Assembly (NCBI GenBank): GCA_035304485.1
Contig: DATGPZ010000191.1
Location: 1 to 10,945 of the forward strand
DNA from: ZC4RG17 sp035304485
Lineage (GTDB): Bacteria > Actinomycetota > Acidimicrobiia > Spongiisociales > ZC4RG35
Length of the DNA stretch: 10,945 bases
Reading direction: 5' to 3'
The notes beneath the pieces were generated by a model. That model was not told where the DNA came from and ran no database searches. It saw nothing but the letters and a program-made list of their open reading frames with translations. Below are positions 6,051-10,945 of this stretch, piece by piece; position 1 is the stretch's first letter, and each line of letters opens with the position of its first letter. The position numbers and the translations under genes were made by a program.

Positions 6051-6271
6051 GGGGCGAAACCCACCCGTCGATCGCCTTCTTCGGGATCGATCTCCACGAA
6101 CGCGATCCTCTCGATCGGAACCCCCACCGACCGCTTCTTGAGGTCCGTGAACCAGTAGACCTCCTGCTCCGATCGGAACGCCTGCTCCACTCGATTCCGG
6201 AACTCATCGGCGTCCCCGACCTCGATTTCGATCACCTTGCTGCTTTCGGCGATACCGATTCTGGCTTTCAC
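6047..6271 (-). CDS. DUF3107 family small protein
   Basis: 74-residue cytoplasmic protein of the actinobacterial DUF3107 family (compare M. tuberculosis Rv3208A/TB9.4); function unknown. The family pattern is clear: KARIGIAESSKVIEIEV at the start, a helix DEFRNRVEQAF in the middle, and the end pattern IERIAFVEI...RRVGFAP. The frame reaches back to an ATG at 6358, but those 29 extra residues are not family-like. The GTG at 6271 has an excellent Shine-Dalgarno, GAGGAG, 6 bases upstream, and gives the typical length. A TACGAT box at 6304-6299 fits a promoter with a leader of about 20 bases. Convergent and zero-gap with whiB; divergent from the LysM protein gene. Confidence 0.9.
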   Translation of the reverse strand: MKARIGIAESSKVIEIEVGDADEFRNRVEQAFRSEQEVYWFTDLKKRSVGVPIERIAFVEIDPEEGDRRVGFAP

Positions 6272-6298
6272 GTCTGACTCCTCTGGCAATGGGCTCTC

Positions 6299-6304
6299 AT
6301 CGTA
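6299..6304 (-). promoter_or_regulatory. Putative -10 box of the DUF3107 gene
   Basis: TACGAT (minus strand) matches TANNNT with the preferred A at position 5. It would give a start near 6292 and a short leader that includes the GAGGAG Shine-Dalgarno before the GTG at 6271. The -35 is not recognisable. It shares the 85-base divergent spacer with the LysM gene promoter. Confidence 0.4.
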
Positions 6305-6343
6305 GGGCGGGCCATACCCCTTCCATCCGGGCGGGCTGGAAGC

Positions 6344-6349
6344 TAGCTT
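6344..6349 (+). promoter_or_regulatory. Putative -10 box of the LysM protein gene (leaderless layout)
   Basis: TAGCTT ends 7 bases before the ATG at 6357, with no Shine-Dalgarno between. TTCCAT (6321-6326) is a possible weak -35 at a 17-base spacing. Same arrangement as at ku and the GDPD gene. Confidence 0.38.
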
Positions 6350-6356
6350 CGCCTCC

Positions 6357-7037
6357 ATGCGCAGGGTGTGGACAGTGGCAGTATGGCTGGCCGGCTACTC
6401 GGCGGCGCTCTACCTGCTGCACGCACTCTCGCAGCTGCCATGGCTGCGGGTCGAATGGAGCGATCCGGTCGGATGGCTGGCCGAAACAGAAACCGAGGTC
6501 GTGATCGCGGCAGCCGCCTGGCTCGCCGCCGCCGTCCTCTTGGGATGGGTCAGTCTCTCCACGGTCGCCTATTCGCTGGCACGCCTGGCGGGATTCGCCC
6601 CCAACTCGGTGGACTGGCTGTCGATCGGCCCGTTGCGCAAGGCCGTCGACGCGCTGCTGGCCGGTTCGATGTTCCTCGGCACCATCTCGCCGGCCGCCGC
6701 GGCGGTGGACTCCACGCCGACGGGTTCCGCCGTGGCCGTCGACCCTCGATACATTCCGGTGCCGGCTGGAAGCAACGAAGCGGTGCGACCCGACCCAGTT
6801 CCGCATGCACCGGCGGTCATCGACCGGGTGGTGGCGCCGGGCGAACATCTCTGGGGGCTGGCCGAAGAGACGCTCGAAGCTCATCTGGGCCGGCCCCCGA
6901 CCGAGGCCGAGATCGTCCCCTACTGGCGGAAAGTGGTGGCGTCGAACCGGGATCGGATCCGGTCGGGCGACCCGGACTTGATCTTTCCCGGTGAGGTGAT
7001 CGTGCTCCCTCCCCTGGAGATCAGCTCAGAAAGCTGA
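6357..7037 (+). CDS. Membrane protein with C-terminal LysM-like domain
   Basis: 226 residues. Three hydrophobic stretches are visible: about 5-24 (VWTVAVWLAGYSAALYLLHA), about 47-70 (alanine-rich) and about 98-116 (ALLAGSMFLGTISPAAAA, whose end resembles an Ala-x-Ala signal-type site). A Pro/Ala/Val-rich linker (117-155) leads to a LysM-like module at about 157-218: VVAPGEHLWGLAEETL at its start and DPDLIFPGEVIVLPP at its end. The middle carries an insert (GRPPTEAEIVPYWRKVV), making the domain about 60 rather than about 45 residues. LysM modules bind peptidoglycan or chitin-like glycans, so an extracytoplasmic LysM tethered to the membrane is likely. Similar proteins in actinobacteria often neighbour BTAD/AfsR-like regulators (recalled, not shown here). 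The exact function is unknown. It overlaps the convergent yjbQ by 17 bases. Confidence 0.82.
   Translation: MRRVWTVAVWLAGYSAALYLLHALSQLPWLRVEWSDPVGWLAETETEVVIAAAAWLAAAVLLGWVSLSTVAYSLARLAGFAPNSVDWLSIGPLRKAVDALLAGSMFLGTISPAAAAVDSTPTGSAVAVDPRYIPVPAGSNEAVRPDPVPHAPAVIDRVVAPGEHLWGLAEETLEAHLGRPPTEAEIVPYWRKVVASNRDRIRSGDPDLIFPGEVIVLPPLEISSES
7021..7037. other. Hairpin formed by the overlapping ends of the LysM gene and yjbQ
   Basis: TCAGCT (7021-7026) and AGCTGA (7032-7037) are perfect reverse complements around a 5-base loop. The repeat is exactly the overlap of the two convergent genes: its left end is the yjbQ stop (TCA on plus) and its right end is the LysM gene stop (TGA). No U-tract follows. 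A weak bidirectional terminator or a coincidence of sharing stops are both possible. Confidence 0.35.
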
Positions 7038-7425
7038 ACCTCACCCGACGGTGCGGGTTGTCGCGGTTGGTGTCGACGAGCACGATCGATTGCCAGGTCC
7101 CCAGTGCCGGCTGTCCATCCACGACCGGAACGGTCAAGCTGGGTGAGATGAAGGCCGGCAGTACGTGGTCACGTCCATGACCGGGTGACCCATGAGCGTG
7201 TCTCCACCGCCCGTCGGCGGGGAGCAGGTCGTCGATCGCCGCCATCAGGTCGTCGTCCGAGCCCGCTCCCACCTCGATCACCGCCACCCCGGCCGTGGCG
7301 TGAGGGACGAAAACCGACAAGAGGCCGTCGCCCCGGCCGCGGCAGAACTCGGCCGCATGGGAGGTCAGGTCGAAAACACCCTCGCGGGAACCCGTCGTCA
7401 GCTCGATGACCACGGTGTCGAACAT
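7021..7425 (-). CDS. YjbQ/UPF0047 family protein
   Basis: Small trimeric-fold family annotated as secondary thiamine-phosphate synthase; the true physiological role is uncertain. 134 residues, typical length. Family landmarks: VPHATAGVAVIE (40-51, usually HTTAGI.INEN), the histidine-rich stretch RHAHGSPGHGRDHVLP (75-90) that supplies putative metal/phosphate ligands, VPVVDG (99-104) and the hallmark ALGTWQSI (107-114). The NEN motif is replaced by IEVGAG and the DAH motif is shifted to RDH, so it belongs to a divergent branch. The ATG at 7425 overlaps the prs stop (TGATG) with no Shine-Dalgarno, so it should be translated by coupling. It is last in the tRNA-Gln-glmU-prs group. Confidence 0.9.
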   Translation of the reverse strand: MFDTVVIELTTGSREGVFDLTSHAAEFCRGRGDGLLSVFVPHATAGVAVIEVGAGSDDDLMAAIDDLLPADGRWRHAHGSPGHGRDHVLPAFISPSLTVPVVDGQPALGTWQSIVLVDTNRDNPHRRVRFSFLS

Positions 7426-8396
7426 CAGGCGTTGTCGCCGAGGAATATCTCCGAAACGGAGCTGTCCATGAAGATCGCCTGCAACGCCTCGGCCACGATC
7501 GGGGCGATCGAGAGGACCTTCACCGTCTCCAGGCCGGTCACGTCCTCGGACACTGGCAACGTGTTGGTGACGATAACCTCGTCGATCGGGGCGTTCTTGA
7601 TCCTGTCGAGGGCAGGCCCCGAGAAGATCGCATGGGTGGCGGCGATCCTGACCGAGGTGGCACCCATGTCGCGCACCATCTCGGCGGCATTGGCCACGGT
7701 GCCGGCAGTGTCGATCATGTCGTCGACGATCACGGCGTGCTTGCCGGCCACGTCCCCGGAGATGTCGAGGGCAGCGCTCACGTTGTGACGCTCCGCCTCC
7801 CGTCGCTTGTACACGAAGGCCACCGAGGCATCGAGGCGCCGGGCGTACTTCTCGGCTCGCTTCACCCCACCCGCGTCAGGCGAGATGATCGCCGTCGGGC
7901 CCGAGATCCGCTCTCGCAGGTAGTCGGTGATGATCGGAAGCGCGGTCAGATGGTCGAACGGTTTGGTGATGAAACCCTGCAACTGGCCGCTGTGCAGATC
8001 CACCGACACCAGCCGGTCGGCACCGGCCGTCATGAACAGATCCCCCATCAACCGAGCGGAAATCGGTTCTCGCGGCAGCACCTTCTTGTCCTGGCGGGAG
8101 TAGCCGTAGAAAGGCATCACGGCTGTGATCCGGCGAGCAGACGCTCGACGCAGGGCGTCGATCGTGATGAGCTGCTCCATGATGTTGTCGTTGATCGGAT
8201 CACAGTGGCTCTGGAGCACGAAGCAGTCGGCGCCTCGCACCGACTGGGCGGGACGCACGTAGAGCTCTCCGTTGGCGAAGGTCGAATGTTCCAGCTTCCC
8301 CAGCGGTGCGCCGAGCAGATCGGAGACCTCGACGGCTAGCTCGGGGTTGGCCCTCCCGGTGAAGAGCATCAACCGGCTGCGTGAGACTATGTCCAT
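7425..8396 (-). CDS. prs: Ribose-phosphate pyrophosphokinase (PRPP synthetase)
   Basis: Makes PRPP from ribose-5-phosphate and ATP, feeding purine, pyrimidine, His, Trp and NAD synthesis (and, in actinobacteria with arabinan walls, decaprenyl-phosphoryl-arabinose). 323 residues, standard length for the class I enzyme. FANGE (40-44; usually FSDGE), the ATP loop YGYSRQDKK (97-105), catalytic H135 in DLHSGQLQGF, SPDAGGVKRA (172-181), KRR (197-199) and the PRPP-binding loop VIVDDMIDTAGT (222-233) are all intact. The ATG at 8396 overlaps the glmU stop (TGATG) and has AGAAGG 6 bases upstream, inside glmU. The glmU-prs pair is a common actinobacterial arrangement. Confidence 0.97.
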   Translation of the reverse strand: MDIVSRSRLMLFTGRANPELAVEVSDLLGAPLGKLEHSTFANGELYVRPAQSVRGADCFVLQSHCDPINDNIMEQLITIDALRRASARRITAVMPFYGYSRQDKKVLPREPISARLMGDLFMTAGADRLVSVDLHSGQLQGFITKPFDHLTALPIITDYLRERISGPTAIISPDAGGVKRAEKYARRLDASVAFVYKRREAERHNVSAALDISGDVAGKHAVIVDDMIDTAGTVANAAEMVRDMGATSVRIAATHAIFSGPALDRIKNAPIDEVIVTNTLPVSEDVTGLETVKVLSIAPIVAEALQAIFMDSSVSEIFLGDNA

Positions 8397-9787
8397 CAGC
8401 TGCCTTCTTCGGCGTCCTTCGCTCGTTGACGGGCGGCTCGCTTCTCAGCGTAGCCGGAGATGATCCGCTGCTCCGAACGCTCTACGGCCAGTGCTCCCGG
8501 CGGCACGTCGCTGGTCACGACCGATCCGGCGCCGGTAACTGCGCCGTCACCGAGCTCGACGGGGGCCACCAGCATGGTGTCCGAACCGACGAAAGCGCCC
8601 TCTCCGATTACGGTGCGGTGCTTCTCATAACCGTCGTAGTTGCAGGTGATGGAGCCGGCGCCGATGTTCGCCCTCGGCCCGATCACCGCGTCCCCCATGT
8701 AGGACAGGTGGGGAACCTTGGCCTTCTCCCCCACCTCGGTGTTCTTCATCTCCACGAACGTGCCCGCCTTCGAGCCGGCTCGGAGGACCGTGCCGGGCCT
8801 GAGGGAAGCGTACGGACCGACCGTGACGGAGTCACCGACCTCCGCTCCCCGCAACACCGAGTAACTGACCGTGGCGTTGGCGCCGATGACGGAATCGACC
8901 ACGTACGTATCAGGCCCGACGGTGGCGCCCTCCGCAACGGTCGTGGAACCCTCCAGGTGGGTGCCGGGGTACAGGCGGGCGCCCGCCGCCACCGAGACCG
9001 TTGCCTCCACGTAGGTCCGGTCCGGGTCCAGCATCCACACCCCGTCTCGCATGAGCGCCTGGTTGATACGGGCGCGCAGGTCCGCCTCGACCACGGCGAG
9101 GTCGGCATGAGAGTTGACGCCCAGAACCTCCGCCGGATCCATCGCCCGGACCTCCACCTGCTCGCCGGCCCGGACGAGGTCGGCGATGACGTCGGTCAGA
9201 TACAGTTCGCCCTGGGAGTTGTCGTCTGACAGCCCGGCCACGGCCTCGGCCAGCCGACCGGCTGCAAAGGCGTAGATGCCTACGTTGCGTTCCGTGATGG
9301 CCAGTTGGTCGGCGTCACAGTCACGCTCCTCCACGATGGCTACGACCCGACCGTCGGTGTCACGGACGATGCGACCGAACCCGGCCGGTCCCGGATCCAC
9401 GGTGGTGATCACAGCCGCCGTGTCGGAGTGTCGTGCGGCCAGAGCTCGATAGGTCTCGGCGGTCACCAGCGGCATGTCGCCGTAGGCGACCACGATCGTG
9501 TCGTCCGGGTCGATCTCGCCCAGGGCTCGCAGCGCCACCTGGACGGCATGACCCGTCCCGTTTTGGGGCTCCTGAACGACCGTCTCGTGATGATCAGGCA
9601 GCGACGCCTCCACCTGGTCGGCGCGATGGCCCACCACCACCATGGTGCGGTCGGGATCCGCCGCCTCGACGGCTTGCAGGACCCAGCTCAACAGCGTCCG
9701 GCCCGCCGCCCGATGGAGCACCTTGGGCTCCTCGGATCGCATACGCGTTCCCTTTCCGGCGGCGAGAACTACGGCATGCACGGACAC
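8396..9787 (-). CDS. glmU: Bifunctional UDP-N-acetylglucosamine pyrophosphorylase / glucosamine-1-phosphate N-acetyltransferase
   Basis: Acetylates glucosamine-1-P and then uridylates GlcNAc-1-P to UDP-GlcNAc, the peptidoglycan precursor. 463 residues. The N-terminal uridyltransferase carries LAAGKGTRM (8-16), QNGTGHA (76-82) and the Mg-binding YGDMPL (102-107). From about 250 a left-handed beta-helix of hexapeptide repeats follows, with R330, K348, the catalytic H360 (VPHLSYMGDA) and NYDG (383-386). The open frame extends to 9886, but that part is the tRNA-Gln gene. The GTG at 9787, with AAAGG 7 bases upstream, gives the canonical start SVHAVVLAAGKG. Only 26 bases separate it from the tRNA, so both are probably on one transcript. 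The C-terminal tail (RAARQRAKDAEEGS) is charged, as usual in actinobacteria. Confidence 0.97.
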   Translation of the reverse strand: MSVHAVVLAAGKGTRMRSEEPKVLHRAAGRTLLSWVLQAVEAADPDRTMVVVGHRADQVEASLPDHHETVVQEPQNGTGHAVQVALRALGEIDPDDTIVVAYGDMPLVTAETYRALAARHSDTAAVITTVDPGPAGFGRIVRDTDGRVVAIVEERDCDADQLAITERNVGIYAFAAGRLAEAVAGLSDDNSQGELYLTDVIADLVRAGEQVEVRAMDPAEVLGVNSHADLAVVEADLRARINQALMRDGVWMLDPDRTYVEATVSVAAGARLYPGTHLEGSTTVAEGATVGPDTYVVDSVIGANATVSYSVLRGAEVGDSVTVGPYASLRPGTVLRAGSKAGTFVEMKNTEVGEKAKVPHLSYMGDAVIGPRANIGAGSITCNYDGYEKHRTVIGEGAFVGSDTMLVAPVELGDGAVTGAGSVVTSDVPPGALAVERSEQRIISGYAEKRAARQRAKDAEEGS

Positions 9788-9813
9788 ATCGGAACCTTTG
9801 ATCGGGGACTTCG

Positions 9814-9885
9814 CTGGGGGGGCAGGACTCGAACCCGCTCTGACGGGACCAAAACCCGTAGTGCTGCCAATTACACCACCCCCCA
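9814..9885 (-). tRNA. tRNA-Gln (anticodon TTG)
   Basis: On the minus strand the acceptor is TGGGGGG/CCCCCCA. It is followed by the D arm with GGTGTAATTGGCAGCAC, the anticodon stem ACGGG/CCCGT with loop TTTTGGT (anticodon TTG, reads CAA), and the T arm GCGGG/CCTGC (one G-T pair) around TTCGAGT. The discriminator is G, as usual for glutamine; the next bases are CG, so CCA is not encoded. The T-A first acceptor pair is typical of tRNA-Gln. The gene lies directly upstream of glmU, a known actinobacterial neighbourhood. Confidence 0.96.
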
Positions 9886-9895
9886 AAATCTCTGA

Positions 9896-9909
9896 CGGGA
9901 AACATCCCG
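9896..9909 (-). other. Small hairpin in the tRNA-Gln leader
   Basis: CGGGA (9896-9900) and TCCCG (9905-9909) form a 5-bp stem with a 4-base loop (TGTT on the minus strand). It lies between the predicted tRNA promoter and the mature 5' end and has no U-tract. It may be a processing element of the precursor or a remnant terminator of ispE. Confidence 0.3.
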
Positions 9910-9928
9910 ACGCAGGGCGGCCGCACGG

Positions 9929-9957
9929 AGTCTAGTGAGCAGGAACCGCAAGGTCAG
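9929..9957 (-). promoter_or_regulatory. Promoter of the tRNA-Gln-glmU-prs-yjbQ unit
   Basis: On the minus strand CTGACC (9957-9952, with the TGAC core of -35) is followed after exactly 17 bases by TAGACT (9934-9929), a good TANNNT -10. Predicted start is near 9922, about 37 bases before the tRNA. This is the best sigma-70-type promoter in the window. It sits in the 86-base gap after ispE. Confidence 0.55.
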
Positions 9958-9971
9958 TGGGCTCCCGACGT

Positions 9972-10814
9972 TCATTCGGACCGCCGGGCGACGCCCCTGG
10001 GCCGAAGGTCGGTGGCGACCGCCGTTCGGGCATCGACGACGGCGTCGAGCGCGTCCTCGGCCTCGTCGCGATCGAGGAAGAAGGCAAAGCACGATGGTCC
10101 GGACCCCGACATGAGCACCGGCCGCTCCCACCGTGCGCAGAGATCATCGATCCAGTCACCCAGTTCGGGACGCAACGACAGCGCCGCAGGGGTGAGGTCG
10201 TTGCGGATCTCCCCATAGGGCCGAAGCGATGGCGGCAACGCCCTACCGGACAGCTCGTCGCCGACCGGCTCCCCCAGCTCATCCCATCGTCGGTAGACCT
10301 CAGGCGTGGACAATTCGAACTGGGGCACCGCCAGCGCCAGAGCGAATCCATCCAGGGGTGGTGCCGACTCGACCTTCTCACCGTAGCCCTCCAGCACCAT
10401 CGTCCCGCCTACGAGGAACAACGGCACGTCGGAGCCGACTCCGACTGCTGCCTCTCGGACCACGGCGGTGTCGAGCTTCAGCATCTCGCCGACGGCGGCC
10501 AGCGTGGCGGCGGCGTTCGAGGAGCCTCCTCCCAGCCCGGCCGCCACCGGGATCCGCTTTCGCAGTTCGATCCGAAGGGGTGGACGGGAGGTCAGCCCCA
10601 GCGCCGACACCGCCTTCCACACCAGGTTCTCACCGCCTTCCGGGAGTGCCGCACCCTCCACCCAGAGGACGTCCTCGTCTCCCTCGCCGACGCTCAGATC
10701 GTCGGCCAGGTCTACGGTCTGGACGAGTGAGTGGAGTGGATGCTTGCCGGACCTGTCGAGGCTACCCACCCGGAGATCCAGGTTGACCTTCGCCGGTGCC
10801 TCCCATTCAGCCAT
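9972..10814 (-). CDS. ispE: 4-diphosphocytidyl-2-C-methyl-D-erythritol kinase
   Basis: GHMP-family kinase of the MEP pathway; phosphorylates CDP-ME to CDP-ME 2-phosphate on the way to IPP/DMAPP. 280 residues, normal. APAKVNL (6-12) carries the catalytic K9, the ATP loop is PVAAGLGGGSSNAAATL (89-105), GSDVPLF (127-133) provides the catalytic D129, and the C-terminal GHMP motif is MSGSGPSCFAFF (235-246). The ATG at 10814 has a perfect AAGGAGG (10827-10821) 6 bases upstream and overlaps the end of rsmA by 8 bases. The organism therefore uses the MEP route. rsmA-ispE is a conserved actinobacterial pair. Confidence 0.97.
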   Translation of the reverse strand: MAEWEAPAKVNLDLRVGSLDRSGKHPLHSLVQTVDLADDLSVGEGDEDVLWVEGAALPEGGENLVWKAVSALGLTSRPPLRIELRKRIPVAAGLGGGSSNAAATLAAVGEMLKLDTAVVREAAVGVGSDVPLFLVGGTMVLEGYGEKVESAPPLDGFALALAVPQFELSTPEVYRRWDELGEPVGDELSGRALPPSLRPYGEIRNDLTPAALSLRPELGDWIDDLCARWERPVLMSGSGPSCFAFFLDRDEAEDALDAVVDARTAVATDLRPRGVARRSE

Positions 10815-10945
10815 CAGAGACCTCCTTCGCCAGAGCCAGGAACTCGGCCGCGCTCAAGGTCTCGGGGCGGCTCTCTCCCGAAACCCCGGCCGCGGCGAAT
10901 GCATCTTCGGTCACCACTCCTTCTAGCGAGCGGCGCAACATCTTG
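10807..10945 (-). CDS. rsmA: 16S rRNA (adenine1518-N6/A1519-N6)-dimethyltransferase, C-terminal end (partial)
   Basis: Only the last 45 codons are in the window; the gene continues past the right edge. The visible part starts KMLRRSLEGVV, the typical RsmA/KsgA C-terminal sequence (…R.KMLR.SL), followed by AFAAAGV, RPETLSAAEFLALA and the stop at 10809-10807. This is the C-terminal helical domain; the SAM-binding catalytic domain is outside the window. RsmA dimethylates two adenines in helix 45 of 16S rRNA. The stop overlaps the ispE start by 8 bases, and the ispE Shine-Dalgarno lies in the rsmA coding end. The identification rests on this short tail plus the conserved rsmA-ispE neighbourhood. 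Confidence 0.85.
   Translation of the reverse strand, partial: KMLRRSLEGVVTEDAFAAAGVSGESRPETLSAAEFLALAKEVSDG

Noticed and set aside
6272..6358. Longer DUF3107 start at ATG 6358
   Set aside because: The extra residues are not seen in the family, and GTG 6271 has a strong GAGGAG Shine-Dalgarno at ideal spacing.
8381..9229. 282-codon plus-strand open frame opposite glmU
   Set aside because: Antisense mirror of the beta-helix repeats of glmU; repetitive Val/Gly/Asp/His/Arg composition.
9788..9886. N-terminal extension of the glmU frame up to an ATG at 9886
   Set aside because: These 33 codons read straight through the tRNA-Gln gene; the GTG at 9787 has a Shine-Dalgarno and gives the family-standard N-terminus.
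9957..10730. 257-codon plus-strand open frame opposite ispE
   Set aside because: Antisense to a well-supported ispE; no domain and Gln/Arg/Gly-rich noise composition.
1..10945. CRISPR arrays, insertion sequences, phage or defence genes
   Set aside because: No direct-repeat arrays, transposase or integrase motifs were seen; both tRNA genes lack flanking attachment-like duplications or an adjacent integrase.

Overview
The window is a GC-rich, gene-dense piece of bacterial chromosome, almost certainly from an actinomycetote (Actinobacteria). The evidence is a WhiB-family iron-sulfur protein, a DUF3107 protein of the Rv3208A type, tRNA genes without an encoded CCA end, the linked gene sets rsmA-ispE and tRNA-Gln-glmU-prs, and several start codons that look leaderless. 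The exact lineage cannot be fixed from sequence alone; an environmental branch outside the classical Streptomyces/Mycobacterium orders (for example Acidimicrobiia-like) is my guess. I see no insertion sequence, phage gene, CRISPR array or codon-use break, and no gene-free stretch over about 100 bases.

Layout. (1) 2-2772: tRNA-Arg(CCG) on the minus strand, then the plus-strand operon hom-thrC (homoserine dehydrogenase and threonine synthase), joined by a TGATG stop/start overlap. (2) 2811-4475: a two-gene NHEJ locus in which ku (plus) and an ATP-dependent DNA ligase of LigD-ligase-domain type (minus) meet tail to tail with no spacer. (3) 5695 down to 3594 on the minus strand: a GDPD-type phosphodiesterase, a YqeY protein and the ligase, closely spaced. 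(4) 5762-7037: whiB (plus), DUF3107 (minus) and a membrane-anchored LysM protein (plus). (5) 10945 down to 7021, all minus: end of rsmA, ispE, tRNA-Gln(UUG), glmU, prs, yjbQ.

Working together: hom and thrC supply threonine from aspartate semialdehyde. Ku and the ligase are the minimal parts for end joining. IspE (isoprenoid precursors, hence lipid carriers), GlmU (UDP-GlcNAc) and Prs (PRPP) supply cell-wall and nucleotide precursors. WhiB, and perhaps the LysM protein, belong to actinobacterial cell-surface or stress physiology.

Most of the window is ordinary core genome; I found no convincing undescribed defence or mobile system. The points most worth a second look are architectural. All three convergent gene pairs have zero or negative intergenic distance, with an inverted repeat built from the two stop codons. 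Several first-in-operon genes carry a TANNNT box 6-9 bases before the ATG and no Shine-Dalgarno. Two proteins carry substitutions at normally conserved catalytic-motif positions: ligase motif V (KxK to KVS) and the GDPD metal-ligand Glu to Asp.
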